Of a stretch of 42,451 nucleotides of DNA, positions 16,397 to 24,336 are shown one piece after another. The DNA lies in contig NZ_MASS01000037.1 of assembly GCF_001707885.1 (NCBI RefSeq), positions 1-42,451 of the forward strand. Reading direction: 5' to 3'. The DNA is from Desulfosporosinus cupriresistens (GTDB taxonomy: Bacteria; Bacillota; Desulfitobacteriia; Desulfitobacteriales; Desulfitobacteriaceae). A model generated the notes under the pieces. That model was not told the DNA's origin. It saw only the letters and a list, made by a program, of their open reading frames with translations, and did not search any database. A program made the position numbers and the translations under genes. How positions within the stretch are numbered: position 1 is the stretch's first letter; every line of letters starts with the position of its first letter.

Positions 16397-17098
16397 CTAC
16401 TCAGCCAACTGCTCAAACGGCGAGCTATTCTCCCCCTGATAACTCACATGAACGCCCGTCCGCTTAACATGCAAAGCCTCCAAATCCAACGGCAAATTCT
16501 CCAGCTCGCGTAGGCTCGCCAGTACTTCCTCCGGCCGGACACTCCCCGCGTTACCCATCTCGACCTCCAGATCAAAGATAATCTCGTCCCCATGGATTTC
16601 GCCTTCCAATCGCTTAACCCAAGGTCGAATGTCCTTATCTGTTGGCCCTTTTTTCGAATAACGCGAATAGTTCACATGTTCCCTGGCCAGCCAAGCTCCA
16701 ACCGCTTCTTGCAAACGTTCCGGTAGAATCGGCAAAGCCATAAGAACGCGCATCTTATAACTGGCTGCATTAAGCACTGCCATCAAGGGTTTAGCACCCT
16801 GAGTCAAGACACGACCTTGCAAGAGCCGAATACCAGGTGGCAACTGCTCCTGAATACGTGCTAATACTTCCCCCAAGTCCATATCACGTTGGATATCAAT
16901 GTCCACGTACTCTCGTTCTCCTTCTGTTCCAACCGCCAAGGCGAAACCGAAGGAAATTTTAGGACGTGGGTTAAAGCCCTCCGTATAAGACATATTGATC
17001 CCCGCCCGACGAATCGCACGCTCAAACACCCGTGTCAAGTCCAGGTGTGCGATATATCTTGCATCTTCAACTTTGGTATAGGCGATTCTTAGCCGCAT
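16397..17098 (-). CDS. TIGR03936/DUF2344 family protein
   Basis: A conserved protein of unknown biochemical role that is almost always encoded next to, or fused with, the TIGR03960 radical SAM protein; the two probably act together. The 233-residue product begins MRLRIAYTKVEDARYIAHLDLTRVFERAIRRAG and has the family hallmark YTEGFNPRPKISFGFAL at about 40-56. The ATG at 17098 was chosen by alignment to the usual family start and the AAAGGGTG site upstream. A GTG at 17107 that overlaps the preceding stop (GTGA) is an alternative and would add three residues. It is translationally coupled to the upstream gene. A family A repeat follows it. Confidence 0.88.
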   Translation of the reverse strand: MRLRIAYTKVEDARYIAHLDLTRVFERAIRRAGINMSYTEGFNPRPKISFGFALAVGTEGEREYVDIDIQRDMDLGEVLARIQEQLPPGIRLLQGRVLTQGAKPLMAVLNAASYKMRVLMALPILPERLQEAVGAWLAREHVNYSRYSKKGPTDKDIRPWVKRLEGEIHGDEIIFDLEVEMGNAGSVRPEEVLASLRELENLPLDLEALHVKRTGVHVSYQGENSSPFEQLAE

Positions 17099-17103
17099 GG
17101 CAC

Positions 17104-18960
17104 TCACCCTTTCAACTCAATCTGAACCCCTCTGCCGGGGCAAATTCCGCACCCAGTACATACATCATACCGACAATCGATAGTCTTCGCTTCCTGAAGT
17201 GCTCGATGGTGCTCTTGCACCAAGAACTGTTTTGTCACCCCACTCTCTAAATGCTCCCAAGGTAAAATATCATCATAGTCCATCGCTCGATTAGCATAAA
17301 AATGAGGGTCCATTCCTAACTCTTTAAAGGCCTCCATCCACACATCTTCCCGGAATTGTTCTGACCAGCCATCAAAACGTGCTCCATGACGGTAAGCCCA
17401 TTCCAAAAGCGGAGCTAAACGCCGATCTCCTTTGGCAAAGACTGCCTCCAGATAACTTGTCTTTACATCATGATAATTATATTTTAAACGGCGATCTCGC
17501 AATTTCTCTCTGAGGTATCTCTGCTTTAACTCGACCGATGCTTTAGATTCCTGGGGTTCCCATTGGAAGGGAGTGTGAGCTTTAGGAACAAAGATACTCG
17601 TAGAGATTGTCACCGTAATATTGCGACGTCCCAGCTTTGTCCCCAGATTGGCGACCTTTTTAGCCAGATCGACAATCCCATCAATGTCTTCCTGGGTCTC
17701 TGTCGGTAATCCTACCATGAAATACAATTTAATGGTGGACCAGCCTTTTTTGAAGGCAGCCTCAGCGGCATTTAACAGATTCTCTTCCGAGACCCCTTTG
17801 TTAATAACATCCCGTAAGCGTTGTGTGCCTGCTTCCGGGGCAAAGGTTAAGCCGGATTTGCGCGTCTTCTGAACAGTCTCCGCTAAGTCAACGTCGAAAG
17901 AGTCCACACGCAGTGAGGGAAGTGAAACGCCGACCCTTGCGGGCCCATGTTGCTCAAGGATGGCCTGAATGACCGGTTGGATGCAGGTGTAATCCCCACT
18001 GGAAAGCGAAGTGAGCGCAATCTCGTCATATCCCGTTGAACGCACCAATTCTTCGGTTTGCTTCAGCAGCGTTTCTACAGAACGTTCTCGAACCGGTCGA
18101 TAAATCATGCCGGCCTGACAAAAACGGCACCCTCGGGAACAACCGCGCATGACTTCGAGCATCATCCGATCATGCACAATTTCCATGTACGGGACAACCG
18201 GATTGGTGGGGAAAAACGCTTGGTCCAAATTTGGCACGATGGCCTTTTCCACAGCGGCTGGAACACCCGCTTCAGCCTCAATCTTCTCGATTCGCCCGTC
18301 GGCTTTATAGGTTACATGGTAGAAATCCGGCACATAAACCCCTTGCACTTGGGCAACCTTGACTAAAAACTCTTTCCGAGGCAGAGGGTTCTTCTTTTGC
18401 TCAGCGATAAGGCGAAGCACTTCGGGCAACTGCTCTTCACTCTCCCCCAGGAGGAAGAAGTCGATAAACCCAACGAGGGGTTCCGGATTAAAGGCACAAG
18501 GGCCTCCGGCAATAATCCAAGGATCGTCAGCCCCACGTTCTTCCGTACGCAGCGGAATTCCTGCTAAATCGAGCATACTGAGAATATTGGTATAACTCAT
18601 CTCATACTGCAGGGTAAATCCGACCACATCAAACTCTTGAAGCGGTTGAAACGATTCCAGAGCATAGAGGGGAATATTCCTTTCCCGCATCATCTCTTCC
18701 ATATCCACCCAAGGAGTAAACGCTCTTTCACAAAGGAATTCCGGGTACGAATTGACCAAGTGGTAGAGAATCCTTGTTCCTAAGTGAGACATTCCAACTT
18801 CATACACATCCGGGAAAGCAAAGGCCATGTGGACCTCTGTTTGCTCCCAGTCTTTGCGAATCGCATTCCATTCTGATCCTAAATAGCGGCTGGGTTTCAA
18901 GACCTTGGGTAAGAACCGTTCGACCTGCCGGCGTACTTCCGCCGCAGTAAATTTACTCAT
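17104..18960 (-). CDS. TIGR03960 family B12-binding-like radical SAM protein
   Basis: The 618-residue product has an N-terminal B12-binding-like region (AFAFPDVYEVGMSHLG, VVGFTLQYEMSYTNIL, IAGGPCAFNPEPL). The radical SAM cluster motif CSRGCRFCQAG lies near residue 280, and later radical SAM features include LPSLRVDS and FAPEAGTQRLRDVINKG. A Cys-rich end CRYDVCTGCGICPG could bind another cluster. Family substrates are not established; I make no specific claim. The start ATG at 18960 has AAGGAGG 13 nt upstream, longer than usual, with no better start in frame. It overlaps TIGR03936 by a few bases. Confidence 0.9.
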   Translation of the reverse strand: MSKFTAAEVRRQVERFLPKVLKPSRYLGSEWNAIRKDWEQTEVHMAFAFPDVYEVGMSHLGTRILYHLVNSYPEFLCERAFTPWVDMEEMMRERNIPLYALESFQPLQEFDVVGFTLQYEMSYTNILSMLDLAGIPLRTEERGADDPWIIAGGPCAFNPEPLVGFIDFFLLGESEEQLPEVLRLIAEQKKNPLPRKEFLVKVAQVQGVYVPDFYHVTYKADGRIEKIEAEAGVPAAVEKAIVPNLDQAFFPTNPVVPYMEIVHDRMMLEVMRGCSRGCRFCQAGMIYRPVRERSVETLLKQTEELVRSTGYDEIALTSLSSGDYTCIQPVIQAILEQHGPARVGVSLPSLRVDSFDVDLAETVQKTRKSGLTFAPEAGTQRLRDVINKGVSEENLLNAAEAAFKKGWSTIKLYFMVGLPTETQEDIDGIVDLAKKVANLGTKLGRRNITVTISTSIFVPKAHTPFQWEPQESKASVELKQRYLREKLRDRRLKYNYHDVKTSYLEAVFAKGDRRLAPLLEWAYRHGARFDGWSEQFREDVWMEAFKELGMDPHFYANRAMDYDDILPWEHLESGVTKQFLVQEHHRALQEAKTIDCRYDVCTGCGICPGRGVQIELKG

Positions 18961-19085
18961 GCTGTCAACGAGGCCTCCTTGTACTACATTGTGATCTTAT
19001 ATTATATCATAAATTCCCTAATTTTACATGTTTCATCTTCAGTCTTTACTTATTCCTCCGGCCCGCGCTATTATGACTTCAAAAC

Positions 19086-19961
19086 TTAGAGTTTCCCCAC
19101 CGGAAAACGGATTCCCTCCCGCATCATTCCTTCCACCACATCTGTTTCGGTCAGTATCTTACCCAGCCCCATTTCTTCATTCGTCAGGGAGACCATAGCG
19201 TAGCGATCAGGGGTAAATTCCTCAACAATTCGTACCAAGGGTGTACTGCGGTGAACGGTTAGCCATTTGCTCCGCATCAGCCCTCTTTTTACCAATTCCT
19301 CTTTCTTACGTGTCAATTGCCTGAGAAATGTAATATGAGCAGCTGAAATTTCTTTACTACCAGCAAACCAGAAGAATCCCCCTAAAATCATGAAGGTCAG
19401 CGATCCTTCGGTAAATTTTCCTTGGCTCCATAGGATTATCCCGTAAAGGGCAAAAAGAACGCCCAGCCATTGACCAGACTTGGCCAAAAATTTCGTAGTC
19501 CGGACGAATCCGAACGCTTCTGCGCAAAATGCTCGCAGGACACGTCCACCATCCAGCGGCAAAACAGGGATTAAATTAAAAGCTGCCAGCCAAAAGTTAT
19601 ACCGTACAAAATCATTAGCCAGCTCTCCCGTCCACAGCCCATTCCACCTTAACACCTGAGCCCCAAATAGGAGCGCCACGTTAAAGGCTGGACCGGCTAA
19701 AGCCATCACACTTTCCTCAAGTTTTCTACCCTCAAAGAGGTCATCGCAATATGCCGCGCCACCAATGGGAAACAGTTCTAAGCCAACGACTTTAAAGCCA
19801 TAGGCTCTAGCGGTCAAGAGATGCGCCAATTCATGCCCGAGCACCAAGCTAAAGACGAGAAGAGCCTGGGCTACTAAACCCAGGACTCCATAAACTACCA
19901 AAACCAACAGAAATGAGGGATGGATCCGAAGGCTCATCCCATTAATTTTTGCGAGCTCCAT
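19086..19961 (-). CDS. SpoIVFB-like intramembrane M50 metalloprotease
   Basis: A multi-pass membrane zinc protease of the site-2 protease family. In B. subtilis SpoIVFB processes pro-sigma-K in the mother cell and is held inactive by SpoIVFA. The 291-residue product carries the active-site motif HELAH (residues 43-47) in a membrane helix and the third ligand in NLIPVLPLDGGRVLR (Asp137). Several hydrophobic segments follow. The last about 70 residues resemble half of a CBS domain (MRSKWLTVHRSTPLVRIVEEF, GLGKILTETDVVEGMM), as in SpoIVFB. The ATG at 19961 follows AGGAGGAAAA. The gene just upstream encodes a SpoIVFA-like protein, which strengthens the assignment. A similar protease with another substrate cannot be excluded. 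Confidence 0.85.
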   Translation of the reverse strand: MELAKINGMSLRIHPSFLLVLVVYGVLGLVAQALLVFSLVLGHELAHLLTARAYGFKVVGLELFPIGGAAYCDDLFEGRKLEESVMALAGPAFNVALLFGAQVLRWNGLWTGELANDFVRYNFWLAAFNLIPVLPLDGGRVLRAFCAEAFGFVRTTKFLAKSGQWLGVLFALYGIILWSQGKFTEGSLTFMILGGFFWFAGSKEISAAHITFLRQLTRKKEELVKRGLMRSKWLTVHRSTPLVRIVEEFTPDRYAMVSLTNEEMGLGKILTETDVVEGMMREGIRFPVGKL

Positions 19962-19977
19962 TTTTCCTCCTCCTTAA

Positions 19978-20102
19978 TCGTGGTTCGATGTTCGATATTC
20001 GTGGTTCGAGCTTTGAATTCGATTCTATGAATCGAAGAACGGAATTAATCTTTAAGCTTTAATATACTGGGCGAACTTTGTTCGTTTCGATTCGAACCAC
20101 GA
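19978..20102. repeat. family B repeat, copy B1
   Basis: The element is bounded by TCGTGGTTCGA and CGAACCACGA. It contains the hairpin TTCGATTC-TAT-GAATCGAA, the AT-rich core GGAATTAATCTTTAAG and a second inverted unit CGAACTTTGTTCG. It lies between the SpoIVFA-like and SpoIVFB-like genes, in tandem with B2. Confidence 0.85.
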
Positions 20103-20111
20103 TCCACTGTT

Positions 20112-20250
20112 TTGATGTTCGTAGTTCGATATTCGTGGTTCGATTTGTGAATTCGATTCTGCGAATCGAAGACGGAATTAATCTTTAGGCTTTAATTTAC
20201 TGGGCGAACTTTGTTCGCTTCGATTCGAACCACGAACATCGAACCACGAT
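20112..20250. repeat. family B repeat, copy B2
   Basis: This has the same layout and orientation as B1 (TTCGTAGTTCGATATTCGTG at one end, CGAACCACGAACATCGAACC at the other). Its end abuts the stop codon of the SpoIVFA-like gene at 20251. Together B1 and B2 fill the 289-bp gap. Confidence 0.85.
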
Positions 20251-21030
20251 CTACGACTTCGGTGGGATGAGATAAGGTATCGGGTTGACCGCTTGGTTAT
20301 TTTTTCTTAGCTCAAAATGCAACCAGGGTTTTTTCAGAGGTGCGGAAAGTCCAACCGCTCCAAGAACATCCCCTTTCTCGACCCGCTGGCCTTTCCGGAC
20401 AGCAATGTCACCCAGGTTCCCCAGAACAGTGGTCCAGCCATCGCCAAAGTCCACTTTCACAATCTTTCCGAGTTGAGAATCTTCTCCCACTAAGGTTACA
20501 ACCCCAGCTGCGGGCGAAACCACCGGGGTCCCCAAAGTACTGGCCACATCAATTCCGTTATGAACTGAACCCAAGGCATTGCTCCCCCCGTCTCCGACCT
20601 CTCCGAACCCGGCAACAACGGCTCCCGAAAGCGGAGCCAAAAACTGACCTTTCATCTTCGCATCGACGGCCACACCCTTATTGCTAACACCTCCAAGTGA
20701 CAAGGCATCTTTGGCCATCCCATTCAAAGCCCCGTAAAAGTTACCAGAATCCATCGCACTCCGATAGAGTGAATGAACCGTAAGCGAAACTCCATCTGAA
20801 CTATTGGCACTAAAGAAAACTAAGAGAAATAGCACAGCCGCTATCAATGTTCGCTTCTGAGTCCCGTTCCAATGTTGTAATAAGTTCCCCCAACCCGACT
20901 TGACTGGATTTCGATAACGCCCAGGTTGACGATGATAGGGTGGTGCCGATTTGCCCCGCCCCTGTTCTTTCCCCACTTCATGGATCGCTCGTTCCCATTC
21001 CCAGTCATCCCAACGTTCAAAAGGATTCAT
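20251..21030 (-). CDS. SpoIVFA-like membrane protein with degenerate LytM (M23) domain
   Basis: The 259-residue product has a charged N-terminal cytoplasmic part, one membrane segment at about 61-75 and an extracytoplasmic LytM/M23 fold at about 130-250 (FLAPLSGAVVAGFG, GIDVASTLGTPVVSPAAG, GDGWTTVLGNL, KGQRVEKGDVLG, LHFELRKNN). Active M23 peptidases need HxxxD, a later His and HxH. Here H157 and D161 remain, but the later His is replaced in VLGNL and the HxH motif reads W-L-H (236-238). It is therefore probably a non-enzymatic binding domain, as in SpoIVFA, which holds the SpoIVFB protease in complex. The ATG at 21030 has AAAGGGG 9 nt upstream. The next gene is the M50 protease, matching the spoIVFA-spoIVFB order. 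Confidence 0.82.
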   Translation of the reverse strand: MNPFERWDDWEWERAIHEVGKEQGRGKSAPPYHRQPGRYRNPVKSGWGNLLQHWNGTQKRTLIAAVLFLLVFFSANSSDGVSLTVHSLYRSAMDSGNFYGALNGMAKDALSLGGVSNKGVAVDAKMKGQFLAPLSGAVVAGFGEVGDGGSNALGSVHNGIDVASTLGTPVVSPAAGVVTLVGEDSQLGKIVKVDFGDGWTTVLGNLGDIAVRKGQRVEKGDVLGAVGLSAPLKKPWLHFELRKNNQAVNPIPYLIPPKS

Positions 21031-21047
21031 CCTTCTCAACCCCTTTA

Positions 21048-21195
21048 TCGATGTTCGTGGTTCGAGGTTCGTGGTTCGATTTGTGAATTCGATTCTGCGA
21101 ATCGAAAGATGGAATTCATCTTTAATGCTTTAAAATCTTCCGCGAACTTTGTTCGCTTCGATTCGTACCACGAACATCGAACCACGATCCTCGAT
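21048..21195. repeat. family B repeat, copy B3
   Basis: It begins TCGATGTTCGTGGTTCGAGG and ends CGAACATCGAACCACGATCC, with the inner hairpin TTCGATTC-TGC-GAATCGAA. It sits directly upstream of the SpoIVFA-like gene, beyond the rodA terminator. Confidence 0.85.
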
Positions 21196-21230
21196 TAGCT
21201 CGTACATCCCTTAATAGTCTATGAGAGGGC

Positions 21231-21258
21231 AAAAAAAATAGAACTGCTGTGCAGCTCT
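21231..21258 (-). terminator. intrinsic terminator of rodA
   Basis: On the minus strand AGAGCTGC-ACA-GCAGTTCT is followed by A and eight Ts. It lies 170 bp after the rodA stop, with repeat B4 between, so B4 is transcribed as part of the rodA 3' UTR. Confidence 0.8.
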
Positions 21259-21260
21259 AC

Positions 21261-21406
21261 TCGTGGTTCGATATTCGATATTCGTGGTTCGAACTTTGCA
21301 TTCGATTCTACGAATCGAAGAACGGAATTAATCTTTAAGGCTTTAATATTCCGCGAACTTTGTTCGCTTCGATTCGTACCTCGAACATCGAACCACGAAC
21401 CTCGAT
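21261..21406. repeat. family B repeat, copy B4
   Basis: It has the same structure and orientation as B1-B3 (TCGTGGTTCGATATTCGATA ... CGAACATCGAACCACGAACC). Its last units CTCGATCAGAAC are repeated up to the rodA stop at 21430. Confidence 0.85.
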
Positions 21407-21429
21407 CAGAACCTCGCTCAGAGCCTCGA

Positions 21430-22590
21430 TCAGAACATGAGTCTCTGGCGTCTCAAATTAACACTTAGCAGTAATCCGACCGCTGCCATGTTCGACCACA
21501 TGGCACTTCCTCCGTAGCTGATCAGCGGCAGAGGGATACCGGTCACAGGCATAATCCCAGAGGTCATGCCAACGTTAACCAGAATGTGAAAGGTAAACAT
21601 GGAAATCACGCCCGTGGCGATTAGCATTCCGAACGTATCCCGCGCTTTTAGGGCGATACTGATACTTCGTAGAATAAAGATCAAAAAGAGGAAAAGCAGA
21701 GTGATTGTTCCTATAAAACCGAACTCTTCTCCCACCACAGAAAAAATAAAGTCGGTGTGATGCTCCGGTAGGAAGTTCAACTGGCCCTGGGTTCCCTTTT
21801 GGTACCCTTTTCCCCATAGCCCTCCGGACCCGATGGCCCAGAGCGATTGAAGAATATGCCATCCGTCTCCAGACTTATCCGCAGCAGGATTTATGAAAAT
21901 GGTTAGGCGCCTTAACTGATAATCTTCCAAAGGTATAGGCAATCCCTGAAGCCAATGGAGCCAGCCAGGTAAGTTCGTGGCGAAATGAAGCCACAGCCAT
22001 ACCGCTATGATGCAAACCCCACCCAGTAACAAACCTCCGAATTTCCAGGGATTTGCACCGGCCACAAACATCATACCAATAAATATAGCCGCAAAAACCA
22101 GGGTAGTCCCTAAGTCCGGTTGCTTAAAGATCAAAAGCATGGGGAATATCACAAACAAAAACGGCACTACGAAATCCTTATAATTATTGAGCTTTCCTTT
22201 TCGATCGGCTAAAAAATCAGCAAGGGTAATAATAATGAAGATTTTGGCAAATTCCGAGGGTTGAATACTAAAGCTCGATGTGATCGGAATCCAACGCGTT
22301 GCTCCTTTAGCCGTGGAACCAAATATAATTACCGCCAAAAGCAAGACTATATTAAGGCCATAAATCCACCACCGCAAACGTCGCCATTTTTGATAATCGA
22401 TGACAGCGAGGAGTGCTGTGATGAAAATCCCGCTAATAATCCAATAGGATTGGACCTTAACATAATGCAGGGGATCTGCTTTATCTACATTGATCGAAGC
22501 CGTGCTTAAAATGAAGAGACTGGCTATTAATAATAAAATCGTAAATAAGATGAATAAGGAGTCTAAATTTTTTAATGTTCGTCTATCCAC
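21430..22590 (-). CDS. rodA: SEDS peptidoglycan polymerase RodA
   Basis: A multi-pass membrane glycosyltransferase that polymerises lipid II for side-wall growth, together with the PBP2 encoded at 25133. The 386-residue product has about ten hydrophobic helices and the SEDS landmarks GATRWI, IQPSEFAKI, FKQPDLGTTLVF, the loop GDGWHILQSLWAIGSGGLWGKGY, FSVVGEEFGFIG and TGIPLPLISYGGSAM. The start is set at GTG 22590, behind AGAGGAG with 10-nt spacing; the open frame extends further upstream but lacks a ribosome site and crosses the promoter. It has its own promoter and terminator, so it is a separate unit between minE and the spoIVF pair. Confidence 0.93.
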   Translation of the reverse strand: MDRRTLKNLDSLFILFTILLLIASLFILSTASINVDKADPLHYVKVQSYWIISGIFITALLAVIDYQKWRRLRWWIYGLNIVLLLAVIIFGSTAKGATRWIPITSSFSIQPSEFAKIFIIITLADFLADRKGKLNNYKDFVVPFLFVIFPMLLIFKQPDLGTTLVFAAIFIGMMFVAGANPWKFGGLLLGGVCIIAVWLWLHFATNLPGWLHWLQGLPIPLEDYQLRRLTIFINPAADKSGDGWHILQSLWAIGSGGLWGKGYQKGTQGQLNFLPEHHTDFIFSVVGEEFGFIGTITLLFLFLIFILRSISIALKARDTFGMLIATGVISMFTFHILVNVGMTSGIMPVTGIPLPLISYGGSAMWSNMAAVGLLLSVNLRRQRLMF

Positions 22591-22630
22591 GTGATAATTT
22601 CTCCTCTGACTATTAAGCGAATTCTTGCCC

Positions 22631-22639
22631 ATTATAACA
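22631..22639 (-). promoter_or_regulatory. extended -10 promoter of rodA
   Basis: On the minus strand TG-T-TATAAT is a perfect extended -10 element about 40 nt upstream of the rodA start. There is no good -35 (GTGCTT at a 17-bp distance). Confidence 0.55.
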
Positions 22640-22724
22640 CATAATGTAACACCAAGCACGGACAAAGGCAACGAGACTTGCAACGAGAAATGGTTCTTAG
22701 TTGCCGTGAGGCCTATGAGCATTT

Positions 22725-22898
22725 ATCAAACGCTTTCGCTAATGATAACATTCGCGACGTTAGTCGTTTTGATACTTAAGACAAGGCAAAAGTAGCCCAC
22801 CCGTCAAGAAAGGCTACCTTTGCTTTTCCCCTATGAGTCGCCCATTTCTGCGACCAAGTTGTACAGCCAGGATGTTAGCCGCATCCTGGTTTTATTTT
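22725..22898 (+). ncRNA. candidate structured RNA ending in an intrinsic terminator
   Basis: Four successive inverted repeats lie in the 380-bp gap between rodA and the min operon terminator: 22725-22773 (ATCAAACG/CGTTTTGAT), 22786-22823 (GCAAAAGTAGCC/GGCTACCTTTGC), 22837-22854 (GTCGC/GCGAC) and 22867-22889 (CCAGGATG/CATCCTGG). The last is followed on the plus strand by TTTTATTTT, so read on this strand it is a folded RNA closed by a terminator, opposite to all neighbours. I could not match it to a known family. A minus-strand leader reading is possible but less likely, since rodA has a nearer promoter. Confidence 0.35.
22867..22898 (+). terminator. plus-strand intrinsic terminator
   Basis: CCAGGATG-TTAGCCG-CATCCTGG is followed by TTTTATTTT. 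No plus-strand gene lies upstream, which is the main support for a non-coding transcript here. Confidence 0.65.
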
Positions 22899-22972
22899 AG
22901 GCAAATTCTTATGTATTAATTATATATCCTTTTAAGAAATTGGCAGGTACAGGATGGATCGCAACAAATGTT

Positions 22973-23006
22973 AAAAAAAGCCCGGTGGTAAAAACCACCG
23001 GCTTTA
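22973..23006 (-). terminator. intrinsic terminator of the min operon
   Basis: On the minus strand GCCGGTGGT-TTTT-ACCACCGGGC (one bulged base) is followed by TTTTTTT, about 65 bp after the minE stop. Confidence 0.9.
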
Positions 23007-23069
23007 TAAGCTTAATTACCCAAGCGTAAACCCGGGACACTATGCATCGTGCCCCAACTATATCGCTCC

Positions 23070-23348
23070 CTATGCTTTGGCCGCATAGTCTCTCTTCATT
23101 TTTACGACTGGAATGTTAGCAACTAAAGCCACCTCGTCATCATCTTGAAGCAGATTAAACTCAAGGGCGGCTTCATCGATCTCCATGTAATTCGATATAA
23201 CTTTGACTAGATCTTCCCTTAATCTGTTTAGCATGGCAGGCGAAATGCTGGCACGATCATGAACCAGAACAAGTCGTAGACGTTCTTTAGCCACCGTCTT
23301 GCTCGAGGCACTTTCCTTGCCAAGCATTCGGCTGATAAATTCTAACAA
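23070..23348 (-). CDS. minE: cell division topological specificity factor MinE
   Basis: It stimulates the MinD ATPase at the membrane and drives pole-to-pole movement of MinCD. The 92-residue product has an N-terminal amphipathic start (MLEFISRMLG), the MinD-contact region RLRLVLVHDRASISPAML and the dimerisation domain LREDLVKVISNYMEIDEAALEFNLLQ. The start is TTG at 23348, with GAGGAGGAA upstream. It follows minD by 29 bp. B. subtilis has no MinE, so the presence of MinE points to an oscillating Min system as in several clostridia. It is the last gene before the operon terminator. Confidence 0.95.
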   Translation of the reverse strand: MLEFISRMLGKESASSKTVAKERLRLVLVHDRASISPAMLNRLREDLVKVISNYMEIDEAALEFNLLQDDDEVALVANIPVVKMKRDYAAKA

Positions 23349-23377
23349 GGACGATTCCTCCTCTCAGTTCCGACCGG

Positions 23378-24172
23378 TCAACGTAGACCCACCAGTTTCT
23401 TAAGTCTACCCATAATTCCTAAGGGCACATCTAGATTCATCAGGGCTACTTCTTCCCCTTTAATTCGTCTGGTAATCCGGCGGTAAGCTTCTCCTGCTTT
23501 TGACCCTTGATCCAAAACAGCGGGTTCGCCACGGTTCGTAGAAATCACGATGCTCTCGTCTTCCGGAACGACACCGATAAGTTCGATCGCCAAAATATCC
23601 AGAATATCTGAGATATCCATCATATCCCCACGTTTAACCATTTCCGGACGAAGCCGGTTAATGATTAATTTCGGATTCCTCAGCTCCGCGGCTTCCAAGA
23701 GGCCAATAATACGGTCTGCGTCACGTACGGCACTGACTTCCGGTGTGCAAACGACAATCGCTCGGTCCGCACCGGCAATGGCATTGCGAAAGCCTTGTTC
23801 AATTCCTGCGGGACAATCAATGATTGCAAAATCGAATTCTTCCTTGAGTTCCTTGGCTAAGGTTTCCATCTGCTCGGGACTTACGGATGATTTATCCTTA
23901 GTTTGGGCAGCTGGAAGCAAAAAAAGATTTGTAAAGCGTTTATCTTTAATGAGCGCTTGTTTTAGGCGACAATTTCCACTGGTCACATCCACTAAATCGT
24001 AAACAATGCGATTTTCCAGTCCCATCACCACATCAAGGTTACGCAAACCGATATCCGTATCAACCAGGACGACCTTATGCCCTTCGGCAGCCAGTCCTGT
24101 GCCAATATTGGCGGATGTTGTCGTCTTGCCTACGCCCCCTTTACCAGAAGTCACAACGATTATTTCACCCAT
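23378..24172 (-). CDS. minD: septum site-determining ATPase MinD
   Basis: A membrane-associated ATPase that recruits MinC and prevents FtsZ rings at the poles. The 264-residue product has the deviant Walker A GKGGVGKTT (about residues 10-18), VLVDTDIGLRNLDVVMGLENR, the Walker B-like FAIIDCPAGIEQGF and a C-terminal amphipathic membrane-targeting helix (IMGRLKKLVGLR). The ATG at 24172 follows GGCAGGT. The gene lies between minC and minE; a family B repeat of about 130 bp separates it from minC, an unusual insertion inside this operon. Confidence 0.96.
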   Translation of the reverse strand: MGEIIVVTSGKGGVGKTTTSANIGTGLAAEGHKVVLVDTDIGLRNLDVVMGLENRIVYDLVDVTSGNCRLKQALIKDKRFTNLFLLPAAQTKDKSSVSPEQMETLAKELKEEFDFAIIDCPAGIEQGFRNAIAGADRAIVVCTPEVSAVRDADRIIGLLEAAELRNPKLIINRLRPEMVKRGDMMDISDILDILAIELIGVVPEDESIVISTNRGEPAVLDQGSKAGEAYRRITRRIKGEEVALMNLDVPLGIMGRLKKLVGLR

Positions 24173-24202
24173 ATATAGACCTGCCTTTCCACATAGACTT
24201 TT

Positions 24203-24334
24203 ATCGAAGTTCGATGTTCGATGCTCGAAGCGAAGCGAACAATGTTCGCAGAAGATTTTAAGCCTTCAAGATGAATTCCGTTCTTCGATTCGCAGAATCG
24301 AATTCTAAGTTCGAACCACGAACCCCGAACATCG
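24203..24334. repeat. family B repeat, copy B5 (inverted)
   Basis: Opposite orientation to B1-B4: CGAAGCGAAGCGAACAATGTTC, AAGATGAATTCCGTTCTTCG, then TTCGATTC-GCA-GAATCGAA and TTCGAACCACGAACC. It fills the minC-minD gap and ends 2 bp from the minC stop. Confidence 0.8.
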
Positions 24335-24336
24335 CG

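Noticed and set aside
19978..21406. Family B copies as a CRISPR or integron attC array
   Set aside because: Copies are 125-150 bp, separated by genes, and lack regular spacers, an integrase or attC core sites.
22591..22722. N-terminal extension of RodA by 44 residues
   Set aside because: It would place the promoter and ribosome binding site inside the gene; the GTG at 22590 with AGAGGAG fits the family length.
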